A DNA stretch of 64,000 nucleotides, from contig NZ_JAMTCO010000001.1 in NCBI RefSeq assembly GCF_024171925.1, positions 558,001 to 622,000 of the forward strand, in the 5' to 3' direction. Numbering within the stretch: the stretch's first letter is position 1; each line of letters starts with the position of its first letter. Shown here piece after piece: positions 8,967 to 17,221 of the stretch. The DNA is from Actinokineospora diospyrosa. Its GTDB lineage: Bacteria > Actinomycetota > Actinomycetes > Mycobacteriales > Pseudonocardiaceae. The notes under the pieces were generated by a model. That model was not told the DNA's origin. It saw only the letters and a program-made list of their open reading frames with translations, and made no database searches. The translations under genes and the position numbers were made by a program.

Positions 8967-9249
8967 AAGAACCCCCAGAGTGAGAGTTAGTTCGCCCCAA
9001 CGGGCTCACCAGCATCGTCCTATGACTTCTACAGCCACTCACCCAGGGGACATCAACGTCTCCATGTGGAGTCGCACATGACGCAATGCCGCCAAAGCGC
9101 AGATACAACCCGAACGGCCTAACGGGCGACGTCATTTCTAGGTCAAACTACACCTAGCGTGACAATCCCGCGATCTATTGACTTGACGCTGCCACCATGG
9201 AGAATCCCAGTTCCATCATTTGGGTTACATCGAGAACCGGAGGGACACG

Positions 9250-9879
9250 GTGGAAGATTGGATCTTTATCGGAGTCTGGACACTGGTCGGAACAGTTGTA
9301 ACCAACCCCGCCAACACCCTGGTGCGATCTCTTGGCGCTTCCACCTCAACTCCGGTCAACCACCGCCTAGTGACGGCCTGCGGCATGGCCGTCTATGCGC
9401 TACTCGCGGCCAGACTGGGTATGGGCGCGACGCTTGTTGCGTACTCGGTCCTGGTCTCATTGATCATCCCGCTCGCAGCCATCGACCTACGCGAGCATCG
9501 CCTACCCACCAAGCCCATAGTCGTCACCGCCGCGGCCATTGCGATCTTGTTCGCAGGTGCCACTGCGGCAAACAGGCAGCCGGAACCGCTCCTCCGCAGC
9601 CTCGCCTGCGCCGCCGTGTGCCTTATGGTGCTCACCACCGCATACTTGATCACTCCGGGATTCATAGGCGGCGGCGACATCCGACTCGTGGTTCTCCTCA
9701 TGCTTGCCCTCGGCTGGACAGGATGGACGGCGGCGGTTCAAGGCATCGCCATCGGACTGCTAGTCGGCGCCGTGCACGCGCTAGTCCGTTTAGCCGACAG
9801 AGGACGAAGCGGGCCTCGTCATATTCCTCTGGGGCCAGCACTTGTTCTGGGAACACTCGGTTCGATTCTCATCAATTGA
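9250..9879 (+). CDS. Prepilin peptidase (A24 family, CpaA/TadV-like)
   Basis: 209 residues with about six hydrophobic segments. The two catalytic aspartates are in AAIDLREHRLP and GGGDIRL, the expected A24 signatures. There is no N-terminal methylase domain, as in TadV/CpaA enzymes. The GTG start at 9250 is preferred over a TTG at 9220 because GGAGGG lies five bases before it. It is divergent from the pilus operon and probably matures the Flp and TadE proteins encoded there. Confidence 0.85.
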   Translation: MEDWIFIGVWTLVGTVVTNPANTLVRSLGASTSTPVNHRLVTACGMAVYALLAARLGMGATLVAYSVLVSLIIPLAAIDLREHRLPTKPIVVTAAAIAILFAGATAANRQPEPLLRSLACAAVCLMVLTTAYLITPGFIGGGDIRLVVLLMLALGWTGWTAAVQGIAIGLLVGAVHALVRLADRGRSGPRHIPLGPALVLGTLGSILIN

Positions 9880-10003
9880 TCAGTCCGCCCCCGTCATCCA
9901 CAACCTGCTCAACGAAACTCGCCGATGCGGCCAAGCATGGTTGAGGGACGTGCCCCGAGATGGCCTGTGGGAGCCGGTCGCCTCGTCGGCATAGGGTTGG
10001 CCG

Positions 10004-10507
10004 GTGATTGATCAGAGGACGGTGGATGCGGCAGTCGCCGATGCTCGTATTGCCGTGATGGAGTTCGATGACGCCTATGCGTGGCTGGGCGCCCGTCCTG
10101 TCCTGACCGACCCGCTGTCGGCCGAGGTGTGGGTTACCGATCGGTCCTTCGAGTGTGTGCTTCTTGTGCGGCATCGTGTCCGCGGTTGGGTGCCACCGGG
10201 TGGCACGGTCGAGGCGGGCGAGACTCCGCGGGCGGCTGCTGCTCGGGAGTTGGTGGAGGAGACCGGTGTGCTCGGTGAGTTGCTGCCCCTCCCCGCGGCG
10301 GTGGCGGTGCGCTCGTTCAGGCCGGATTGGTCTCCCACGCTGGGGCTGACCTATGCGGCTGTGGTCGATCGTGATGTGCCGTTGGGCGGTGAAGCGGGTC
10401 AGCCGCCGCGGTGGGTCTCCTTGGATGAGGAGTGGGAGAGTGCGTTCCCGGAGGATCGGCACCGTATCCGCGCTTACGTGCGCCAGCTTGGAGTTCGACA
10501 TGGCTAG
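10004..10507 (+). CDS. NUDIX hydrolase
   Basis: 167 residues. A complete NUDIX box is visible as GTVEAGE, seven residues, then RELVEETGV, fitting GX5EX7REUXEEXGU. Substrate cannot be deduced. The GTG start at 10004 gives MIDQRTVDAA. The gene ends in TAG at 10505-10507, immediately against the left end of the IS5-type element, so the element may have replaced the original 3' region or C-terminus. Confidence 0.85.
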   Translation: MIDQRTVDAAVADARIAVMEFDDAYAWLGARPVLTDPLSAEVWVTDRSFECVLLVRHRVRGWVPPGGTVEAGETPRAAAARELVEETGVLGELLPLPAAVAVRSFRPDWSPTLGLTYAAVVDRDVPLGGEAGQPPRWVSLDEEWESAFPEDRHRIRAYVRQLGVRHG

Positions 10508-11388
10508 AGGATGTCTCGTAACCCGGTGAGCGGGTCTGAGTGGCGGTGGTTGATCATGGTCGGGTGCAGGTGATCTCGGCGTCGCGGTCGGAGTGGATCA
10601 GCCCGTTCACCGGGTTGGAGCCGGGCCAGTTCCGCAAGTTGGTGCGGGTGGTGGCCGAGCGGGGTGGCGAGGAGATCGCCGATGGACGACCAGGTCGTCA
10701 GTGGCGGCTTGACCTGCCGGATCGGGTGCTGCTCGTGGCGACGTATTGGCGGACGAACCTGACGATGCGCCAGATCGGCCCGTTGTTCGGGGTGTCGCAC
10801 TCCGCGGCGCATCGCGTGATCGACACGATCGGTCCGCTGCTGGCGTTGGCCCCGGTCCGGCGCCGTCGCATCGATCAGGTCGCGATCGTGGACGGGACAC
10901 TGGTCCCGACCCGCGACCGGCGGCTGGCCGCTCCGTCGAAGAACTACCGTTACTCGACGAACGTGCAGGTCGCCATTGACGCCGACACCCGTTTGGTGAT
11001 CGCCACCGGCGACCCGTTACCGGGCAACCGCAACGACTGCACCGCCTACCGGGACTCCGGCATCGCCGCCACACTCGCCGGTCGCCCGGTGATGGCCGAT
11101 GGCGGCTACCAAGGCAACCCGGGTGTGATCATGCCCTTTCGCAAACGACGTGACGGGCAACCACTGGCCGACTGGCAGGAAGACCTCAACGCCGGGCATC
11201 GCAAGGTCCGAGCTCGCGTCGAGCACACGCTGGCCCGCATGAAGGTTTTCAAGATCCTGCGCGACTACCGCCGCGCCGCCCACACGCTCAACGACACCGC
11301 ATCCGGCATAGCCAACCTGCACAACATCATCCTCATCGGCTGACGCGCCCCGGTCCGACTGCTCCAAGATCAGTTACGAGACACCATT
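10508..11388. mobile_element. IS5-family insertion sequence
   Basis: A single transposase gene is bracketed by an 11-bp terminal inverted repeat, TGTCTCGTAAC at 10512-10522 and its complement at 11373-11383. TAGAG occurs just outside at 10505-10509 and 11389-11393; the duplicated target could be TAG or TAGAG, so the outer boundaries are uncertain by a few bases. Length (about 0.88 kb) and one-ORF layout fit the IS5 family. It appears intact. Confidence 0.85.
10540..11343 (+). CDS. IS5-family DDE transposase
   Basis: 267 residues with an N-terminal helix-turn-helix-like part (LTMRQIGPLFGVSHSAAHRV) and a DDE core: first Asp in VAIVDGTLVP, second in VMADGGYQG and the Glu in RARVEHTLARMK. The spacing fits DDE_Tnp_4 transposases. 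The frame is uninterrupted. A GTG at 10540 is the likely start, though a start a few codons downstream is possible. Confidence 0.9.
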   Translation: MAVVDHGRVQVISASRSEWISPFTGLEPGQFRKLVRVVAERGGEEIADGRPGRQWRLDLPDRVLLVATYWRTNLTMRQIGPLFGVSHSAAHRVIDTIGPLLALAPVRRRRIDQVAIVDGTLVPTRDRRLAAPSKNYRYSTNVQVAIDADTRLVIATGDPLPGNRNDCTAYRDSGIAATLAGRPVMADGGYQGNPGVIMPFRKRRDGQPLADWQEDLNAGHRKVRARVEHTLARMKVFKILRDYRRAAHTLNDTASGIANLHNIILIG

Positions 11389-11406
11389 TAGAGCGTGTCC
11401 TGCAAG

Positions 11407-11530
11407 TCAGCGTGGCCAAACGGCGATGACAACGGGTTTGGCCTTATAGGAGGCAGCTCGATCGACGATGCGATGAATTGCTTGTCCACCCACGAGCAGA
11501 GTCCAGTCTGCCAGCGGAAACGTGCCCGTT
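11407..11530 (-). pseudogene. Possible C-terminal remnant of an unknown gene
   Basis: On the minus strand a frame ends at 11407 and encodes a protein-like tail including FPLADWTLLVGG and YKAKPVVIAVWPR, but it is closed by an in-frame stop near 11530 and has no plausible start. It lies just outside the IS5-type element. It may be debris of a gene damaged during mobile-element activity. I do not recognise the family. The rest of 11389-11665 shows nothing else. Confidence 0.25.
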
Positions 11531-11665
11531 CTTGATCAAATACGGGAGGCGGACATCGAGCCTGACGCGACTGGGCCCATGTGTGGCTTGACTGCTCTGG
11601 GGCGATGGCAACCGCAGTCAGCTCGTAGCCTGCGCAAGTCGGTGGTGCGTTACAGTCGAAACGCG

Positions 11666-11702
11666 GCAGGGACCGCGCCGTCGCGAGCGGCGCGGTCCCT
11701 GC
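11666..11702. terminator. Strong hairpin terminator
   Basis: A 15-bp perfect stem (GCAGGGACCGCGCCG and its complement) with a 7-base loop, followed on the plus strand by TTGTTTCT. It lies 16 bp beyond the stop of the minus-strand DUF2188 gene and can also stop plus-strand transcription from the IS side. Confidence 0.7.
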
Positions 11703-11718
11703 TTGTTTCTCGACTCAA

Positions 11719-11943
11719 CTAGCCCCGCGGCGGGTACGGGTCGTCGCCGTAGGTCGACTCGTCCTCGATGGTGCCGTTGGCCCGCTTGATGATCAGCTGG
11801 CTGGGAGCGTTCGCCTTCGCGACCCTCCGACCGGCGTCGACGGCGTCTGCCTTCTTGTCGTGCCGTGACAGCACCTGGCCGCTGTGGGACACCTTCCACC
11901 TGGTCCCGTCCGGGGCGACCTCGTAAACCTTGCGTGTGGGCAT
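11719..11943 (-). CDS. DUF2188 family small protein
   Basis: 74 residues. The pattern of DUF2188 is visible: W-KVSHSGQVLSRHDKKADAVDAGRRVA, then a short beta-rich end (QLIIKRANGTIEDESTYGDDP). The family's function is unknown. A paralogue lies directly upstream on the same strand; the two likely arose by duplication. A strong terminator follows. Confidence 0.75.
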   Translation of the reverse strand: MPTRKVYEVAPDGTRWKVSHSGQVLSRHDKKADAVDAGRRVAKANAPSQLIIKRANGTIEDESTYGDDPYPPRG

Positions 11944-12018
11944 CTTGTTTCCTTACATGCTCAGAGTCGTCCGACTCCAGTGGGCCGAGCCGCCGAGTGC
12001 GGTCTCGGAGAGGTGCGC

Positions 12019-12264
12019 CTAGCGCTTATCGCGCGGCGGAACCGGGTCGTTGCCGGGGGGGATGGTGTCGGAGTCGCGCACCTTGCCATCCGTGCCGTGG
12101 ATGACCAGTTCTCCGCCTCCCGCGTTGTGGACGATCTCGCGCCCGCGCGAGATCGCCTCGGCCTGAGTGTCGTGGTGGCTGCTGGCTCGGCTGGCTCCGG
12201 GCTTCTTCACGTCCCAACCGCCAGCCTCGCTTGGTACGACGTGCCGGTCGTTGGCTCCTGCCAC
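12019..12264 (-). CDS. DUF2188 family small protein (paralogue)
   Basis: 81 residues with the same plan as its downstream neighbour: VVPSEAGGWDVKKPG, HDTQAEAISRGREIVHNAG, GELVIHGTDGKVRDSDTIPP. The C-terminus is charged and Pro-rich. It is 75 bp upstream of the second copy and probably co-transcribed. Function unknown. Confidence 0.7.
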   Translation of the reverse strand: MAGANDRHVVPSEAGGWDVKKPGASRASSHHDTQAEAISRGREIVHNAGGGELVIHGTDGKVRDSDTIPPGNDPVPPRDKR

Positions 12265-12451
12265 TGAACTGCTCCCATCTGTTGAGTATCACAAACCCTC
12301 CGTCTGGCGGAGTGCTGAACTGGACGCTACAGGTAGCCTCGATGTGGTTGCAACCGACCCCGTCGGAGGAGGCGTTGGCGCCGCTCGACCGCCTTGGCAT
12401 GGCGTTTGTCAGGCAAACGTGCCATCATGTGCGCCACGGAGGCGGGCGAGC

Positions 12452-12835
12452 ATGGAGTGGTCCAAAGGCGAACTTGATCGTTTCTACGCCGCTGTAGGAG
12501 CGAGGATTCGCCATGCGCGGAGTTCGGCGCGAGTGACCCAGACGGAGTTGGGGGAACGTCTAGGGCTCACCCGCTCGTCTGTTGCCAACATAGAAGCTGG
12601 ACGGCAGCGAGTTCAGCTGCACGTGCTTGTACAAGCAGCCGTGGCGCTCAGCACTGAGTTGACCGATTTGGTGCACAATGCCGACGCTTTGAGTGATGGC
12701 GGCGAGGCTCGGACTGTAACTCCAAATGACAATCTGCACGAAGACGATTATCGGGCACTAGAGGGGCAGCCAGATACGACTGCTGATTTTGTGAGCACCG
12801 TCGTACGATGGGCGGGGAGTTCCGATGATGAGTGA
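12452..12835 (+). CDS. XRE-family transcriptional regulator (antitoxin-like partner of ImmA protease)
   Basis: 127 residues. An N-terminal Cro/C1 helix-turn-helix reads VTQTELGERLGLTRSSVANIEAGRQRVQ (shown in parts: TQTELGERLGL, RSSVANIEAGRQ), followed by an acidic tail. The ATG at 12452 is chosen for its GGAGG at 12438-12442. It overlaps the ImmA/IrrE gene by 11 bp. XRE/ImmA pairs typically control mobile elements or act as regulator and protease; codon use here is less GC-rich than in the flanks. Confidence 0.8.
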   Translation: MEWSKGELDRFYAAVGARIRHARSSARVTQTELGERLGLTRSSVANIEAGRQRVQLHVLVQAAVALSTELTDLVHNADALSDGGEARTVTPNDNLHEDDYRALEGQPDTTADFVSTVVRWAGSSDDE

Positions 12836-13361
12836 ATACCGCAAGCCGCGGGCAGTAAGCCTTGCCGAGCAACTTCTTAAAAAACATGGCGTCACATCGG
12901 CGCCCACGCCAGTGGAAGAGATTGCGGTAGCGGAGGGTATCAAGGTTGTACGAGCCCCGGCTAAGGGTACGGAGTCGGCATTCCTGATCCGCGATGGTCG
13001 TCGGACTATCATCGGCCTAAACAGTCGGACGTCTGCTCGTCGTCAACGGTTCTCGATCGCTCACGAACTTGGACATTGGCAGCTACACAAAGGAAAGCGA
13101 CTTATCGTCGATCACTCTATTCGGATCAACAACCGTGACCACGTTTCCAGCGCGGGAACAGATATCGAAGAGATCGAAGCAAACAACTTTGCTGCCGCCC
13201 TGCTAATGCCAAGGCTCTTGCTTCAAGCCGCCGTGGATAGAGAGTTGGACGGTGAAGTCGCCAGCAGGGACTCGCTTGCGCTAACACTTGCACATGAGTT
13301 TGACGTCAGCACCGAGGCTATGAAGTTTAGACTTATCAACCTCGGCATATTTGTCGGCTAG
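12825..13361 (+). CDS. ImmA/IrrE family metallopeptidase
   Basis: 178 residues with the zinc motif HELGH (FSIAHELGHWQLHKG, about residues 80-90) and the downstream glutamate helix EANNFAAALLMP, both diagnostic for the ImmA/IrrE (COG2856) fold. It probably cleaves the XRE repressor encoded upstream, relieving repression after a signal such as DNA damage; this is the known logic of the family, not shown here. Confidence 0.9.
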   Translation: MMSEYRKPRAVSLAEQLLKKHGVTSAPTPVEEIAVAEGIKVVRAPAKGTESAFLIRDGRRTIIGLNSRTSARRQRFSIAHELGHWQLHKGKRLIVDHSIRINNRDHVSSAGTDIEEIEANNFAAALLMPRLLLQAAVDRELDGEVASRDSLALTLAHEFDVSTEAMKFRLINLGIFVG

Positions 13362-13605
13362 GTGCGCATGGTCCTCCGCGGTTCGGCTCATCGAATTTAT
13401 GCAAGTCGCGTAGTCGATATTTGCACCAACGGAGGACGCTCTTTGCCGATCGGGTCTGTTGCACCCCTTGTTCCTGGTTGACCTCCTCGCCTGTAGATGC
13501 TGTATAGCAATTTTCATAGACTCCTTTCATTATTGATCGATTCGTTCCATTCGTGAAGAGATCTCATGTTGTTGCGCTGCTGCGCGCGACTGCCATCCTC
13601 TGTTC

Positions 13606-14073
13606 ATGACCGTCGCTGCCTTCGTCCTCTCATGTCTCGGCTTCGCTGTGGCCGTCCTAGCTGCCTGGTTCGCTCATGGCCAGAAGAAGGCGGCTGAGTC
13701 GGCTGCGGTCGAGGCCAAGCGATCGGCGGATGCCGCTGAAGCGGTAGCTGCTGTGGAGCGCGAGCGTCGAGCTGAGGAAGTCGCTGATGCTGCGCGTCGC
13801 CGCGTGGTGTTTGGGTTGCTGCAGTTTGGTGGGCGTCAGTTCGCCCTGCGCAACAGCGGGACCGACACTGCCTATGGCGTCCACGTCGACACTGGTGGCC
13901 TGGGTATCCAAGACGAAGTGGTCGACTTCGAGGAGTTCGAGGCAGGACATGAGGAGGCGTACATCTTCGCTAGGACGATGAACCCCGAGCAGGCCAGCCA
14001 CATTGTAGTGACCTGGCACCTCCAGCCTGACCGCTCGGACGAGCCGCGGACCGTTAGGTTGCTCGGACCTTAA
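13606..14073 (+). CDS. Membrane-anchored hypothetical protein with coiled-coil
   Basis: 155 residues: an N-terminal transmembrane helix (AAFVLSCLGFAVAVLAAWFA), an Ala/Glu/Arg-rich probable coiled coil (about residues 25-65) and a C-terminal beta-rich domain (FALRNSGTDTAYGVHVDTG). The family was not recognised. It lies between the ImmA gene and a P-loop gene in the same low-GC accessory patch. The 240 bp upstream hold no gene that I can support. Confidence 0.55.
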   Translation: MTVAAFVLSCLGFAVAVLAAWFAHGQKKAAESAAVEAKRSADAAEAVAAVERERRAEEVADAARRRVVFGLLQFGGRQFALRNSGTDTAYGVHVDTGGLGIQDEVVDFEEFEAGHEEAYIFARTMNPEQASHIVVTWHLQPDRSDEPRTVRLLGP

Positions 14074-14151
14074 GTTGGGTTGCCTGCGGTGGTACGCAGG
14101 CCACAGGCGTGCGCCTCGTTAGTTCGGTGCCATACTGTGGTCGTGACGGCA

Positions 14152-14961
14152 ATGAGGCAACTGGCTCCAGGGGAGCAAGAGCCTGTCGGTACGTGGTGGC
14201 GCGGTGAGGCGTCGGTATCACGTCGCTTTGGGGTGGACCCGGGCGCGGGCTACCGAGGTATGGTTGTCGGAGCACCCGGAACGGGCAAAAGCTATCTTTT
14301 GAGTAGGATCGCACATGAAGTCGCGCGGTCTGGAACCTCTCTCACGATTATCCTGGGTAGCTATAGTGCTCGAACCATTGCGTCGCTTGTCCATGGTGAC
14401 TTGACCGCAGCGAATACCTTAGTCGGCGAGCATAAGACGCTGCCTTATATTGCTGACCTCCTTGCTGTCGATACTGCCCGCAAGGTGCCCGATTCGGGCA
14501 TGTTTGACAAGATTGAAGCATTCTGGGGAGTTGTAGGCCGGAAGGTAAAGCCCGAACCTTTCAATGGTGAGCTTGAACTGCGCCTCCGTGGTATCCAGTT
14601 GGACTGGAACCTCTGTGATCTCTCAACGTTTCCGCTGCTCTGCTCACAAGTCGCCCATCTAAGTTCTCATGGTTCAGATATCGAGTGGATGGTTGACTGG
14701 TGCGAGCGGGTGGTAACCATCCGAGACTATGTCCGGGCTTTCCTTACGCGGCTTGAGCACTTGCTCCTCCTCGGCAGTCCCGTCGTACATGTCTTGTACC
14801 TCGTGCGAGCGAGCATCGGTCGGGTATGGCGTGGACTCGCGAAGCTCTGGCCCCCAGGCCGGTGTGTAACCGCCTGCGGGCAGGTAACGCGTGGTCCCAG
14901 TGCTCAGCGGATGACCTCATCGTCGGTCATGGTCGTCCGCGGTCGCCACGCGCTCACCTAG
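14152..14961 (+). CDS. P-loop NTPase-like hypothetical protein
   Basis: About 269 residues. Walker A is GAPGTGKSYLLSRI, preceded by a FGVDPGAGYRGMVV strand. No convincing Walker B or sensor motif follows, and the second half (HVLYLVRASIGRVWRGLAKL onward) looks degenerate, so a C-terminal frameshift or truncation is possible. Start is uncertain: GTG at 14137 or 14143 is also in frame and none has a clear ribosome binding site. Function unknown. Confidence 0.4.
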   Translation: MRQLAPGEQEPVGTWWRGEASVSRRFGVDPGAGYRGMVVGAPGTGKSYLLSRIAHEVARSGTSLTIILGSYSARTIASLVHGDLTAANTLVGEHKTLPYIADLLAVDTARKVPDSGMFDKIEAFWGVVGRKVKPEPFNGELELRLRGIQLDWNLCDLSTFPLLCSQVAHLSSHGSDIEWMVDWCERVVTIRDYVRAFLTRLEHLLLLGSPVVHVLYLVRASIGRVWRGLAKLWPPGRCVTACGQVTRGPSAQRMTSSSVMVVRGRHALT

Positions 14962-14999
14962 CGCGCCTGTTGGCTTCCGCCTCGTCGTGGGAGCTAGCA

Positions 15000-15305
15000 G
15001 TGGATACAGAGATTCTCAGGGTGTTGGTCACGCAGGGCACCACAGGTGCCTCCGTGGCGGCAGTGTTGTTCCTGATACTCAAGCACGGTCCACACGCGCT
15101 ACAGACCGTCCTCGGTGAGGTTCGGAAGCACCGGCTGTTCCGCCAGGCGCTCTACGGCAAGTCTGAGAAGCTTCGCCAGCGGGCCCGGGACCTGCTGCGA
15201 CTGGAGCTTCCTGGCTCGGACGAACCACCTCCGGAGGTTGAGGAGAGACCGCCCCCTTTACTGGATAGCGGGGATGAGCCACCCCCAGCTGCTAGTGCTC
15301 CATGA
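15000..15305 (+). CDS. Small hypothetical protein with one membrane helix
   Basis: 101 residues from a GTG at 15000: a short hydrophobic segment (TGASVAAVLFLILKHG), a basic helix (LGEVRKHRLFRQALYGK) and a Pro/Glu-rich tail. It follows the P-loop gene closely. Not recognised. Confidence 0.4.
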   Translation: MDTEILRVLVTQGTTGASVAAVLFLILKHGPHALQTVLGEVRKHRLFRQALYGKSEKLRQRARDLLRLELPGSDEPPPEVEERPPPLLDSGDEPPPAASAP

Positions 15306-15450
15306 CTCCACTAGTCCGAGACGCGACGTATCATCCGCCTCCAGTTGAGCGCGAACCTAAGGCAGTTGGCGCAGCTGATATGCCTGCGGCATTGAGGAAG
15401 CGGTGGGCGGGAACCCGAGCAGCGCGAGACCAGTGCAACTAGAGCTGCGT

Positions 15451-16278
15451 TCAGGGGCGCTGGGCGACGACGACCAGCCAGCTCGTTGCGGTCGGGGTCT
15501 CGGGTGTGGTCATGGCGTACGCCTTGGTCAGGATGTCCATTCGTTGGGCGTGGGTGAAGTCGCCCTCGGGGCGGGCGAAGATCGGGATGGACAGCCATGC
15601 CTTCTTCTCGGCCATGGTGCTGTGGTGGGCGGTGACCTCGGTGTCGACGAGGTCCAGTCCGGCGGCGGCCAGGTGGTTGGTGATCGTGTCGAGTGGCAGC
15701 TTGGGTGGTGGGGTGGCCGCGGTTGGTGGTGTGTAGCCGTGGTCCCGGGCGGCGACCTGGTTGATCAGGGTGTTGAGTGAGAGGCCGGTGCGGGTGGTGG
15801 TTTCGTCGGGGTGGCGGACGCCTGCGAAGCCGCCGCCGATGTTGAAGACGAATCGGCCACCGGGGCGGAGCACGTCGTGCACGGCAGCGAACACGGCGGG
15901 GACGTTCGTCTTCCAGATCGCGCTGTTGCAGATGACGGCGTCGGCCGGGCCAGGGACGTGGGCGCTGAGGTCTTCGGCGGGGGCGGTGACCCAGGTGAGG
16001 CGTGGGTCGGTCAGGGTGCGGCGGCCGACGCGTTGCATCGCGGCGGCGTTGTCCAGGGAGATGACCCGGGCCTGCGGTGGGGTGAGTTCGAGGATGGCTT
16101 CGCTGGTGGCGCCTGCTCCGCCGCAGAGGTCGACGACGAGGTCGCTGGTGGGGAGCTGGGCGCGGCGAGCGAGGTCGCGGCTGGTGGCGGAGTACATGGG
16201 GAACTCGCGGGTGAAGGCTGCGTACGCCTCGGCGGTGGTGTCTTCGTCCCAGCCGAGTACGGCGTCGAGGGGCGCCAT
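15451..16278 (-). CDS. SAM-dependent methyltransferase (class I)
   Basis: 275 residues. The SAM-binding motif I is VVDLCGGAGATSEAI (about residues 48-62), then a motif II acidic loop VISLDNAAAM and a motif IV-like region DAVICNSAIWKT and the post-motif VLRPGGRFVFNIGGG. The substrate is not deducible. A GAGG precedes the ATG. It is the last gene of the run that also encodes the 7-deazapurine enzymes, 16 bp after the DUF2797 gene, so it could methylate the product of that pathway. Confidence 0.8.
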   Translation of the reverse strand: MAPLDAVLGWDEDTTAEAYAAFTREFPMYSATSRDLARRAQLPTSDLVVDLCGGAGATSEAILELTPPQARVISLDNAAAMQRVGRRTLTDPRLTWVTAPAEDLSAHVPGPADAVICNSAIWKTNVPAVFAAVHDVLRPGGRFVFNIGGGFAGVRHPDETTTRTGLSLNTLINQVAARDHGYTPPTAATPPPKLPLDTITNHLAAAGLDLVDTEVTAHHSTMAEKKAWLSIPIFARPEGDFTHAQRMDILTKAYAMTTPETPTATSWLVVVAQRP

Positions 16279-16294
16279 GGTGGGCCTCGTTTCG

Positions 16295-17209
16295 TCAGAA
16301 CAGGGAGCCTTGGACGGCGGCGGTGGGTGAGGTGAAGGGGCCGAGGGTGATGCGGCGGCCTTTGAGCGTGCCGAGGTCGAGGACGTAGTCCATCTCGTCG
16401 TCGCCGGACAGGGTGGTGAGCACCTGGGTGCCGATGCAGGAGGTGACGGTGACGCCGTGTTCGCCGTCCTGTAGGTCGTGGGGATACAGCGCTCGGGATC
16501 GACCGGCGGCGCGCAGTCGGTTGCCCTCGGCTGGCGGGACCCATTTCTCCAGCGAGGTCGGGTTGCCGGTCGCGGTGAGCATGTCGGTCACTCGGGTGAC
16601 GTGCTGGGCATGGGCGGTGTGGGCGACGGCGAGGCTGGTGAGACTGGCCAGGGCCTTGAGTTTGGTGGTGGCCCGGACGGTCTGGGGCATCCGCAGGTCG
16701 CGGGTGATGGCGTCTTCGAGGTAGCGCACGGCGCGGCCGTCGGGAGTGGTGGTGAGGTAGGTGGCGACTAGGGCGCCCTGCTCGTTGAGGCGGGAGTGTT
16801 TGCGGGGTTCGGCGGCGGTGCCGACCTTGGTGGCTCCGTCGGCGAAGGTGGCCAGGTAGAGCCAGTGGGGTTGGTTCATGTACCGACGTAGGGCGTCGGG
16901 GACATTGCCGTCGCGGTGGTACTGGTGGGCGAAGCGGAACTCGTCCTGGCTGAGGCACCGCGGGCATTGGTCGCCCTGCCCGGCACGTGCGCGGTCGGGG
17001 CAGGCGAGGGCTTCCACGCGGACGGTGTCGACGAACCGGTACCGGCCGGTGCACCACCTGCCGGTACCGGTCGCGAAGCCGAGGCGTTGGTTCATGATCT
17101 CGGCGTAGACCAGTGGCCCGTCGGGGAGCGGGGCGAGGAGCAGCCGTGGGTCGCCGGTTGCCCAGGTGATGCCGTGGCACACGTATTCGCCGTCAGTCGG
17201 TCGGGTCAC
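16295..17209 (-). CDS. DUF2797 family protein
   Basis: 304 residues. The family signature is visible: a Cys cluster (CPDRARAGQGDQCPRC) and the conserved WLYLATFADGATKVGTA stretch, which resembles a GIY-YIG-like core. An AAGGA sits before the GTG start. DUF2797 proteins have no established function; nuclease-like chemistry or RNA/DNA binding is conjecture. Placement between a kinase-like and a methyltransferase gene ties it to the 7-deazapurine unit. Confidence 0.7.
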   Translation of the reverse strand: MTRPTDGEYVCHGITWATGDPRLLLAPLPDGPLVYAEIMNQRLGFATGTGRWCTGRYRFVDTVRVEALACPDRARAGQGDQCPRCLSQDEFRFAHQYHRDGNVPDALRRYMNQPHWLYLATFADGATKVGTAAEPRKHSRLNEQGALVATYLTTTPDGRAVRYLEDAITRDLRMPQTVRATTKLKALASLTSLAVAHTAHAQHVTRVTDMLTATGNPTSLEKWVPPAEGNRLRAAGRSRALYPHDLQDGEHGVTVTSCIGTQVLTTLSGDDEMDYVLDLGTLKGRRITLGPFTSPTAAVQGSLF

Positions 17210-17221
17210 TGGTGGAGTCCT

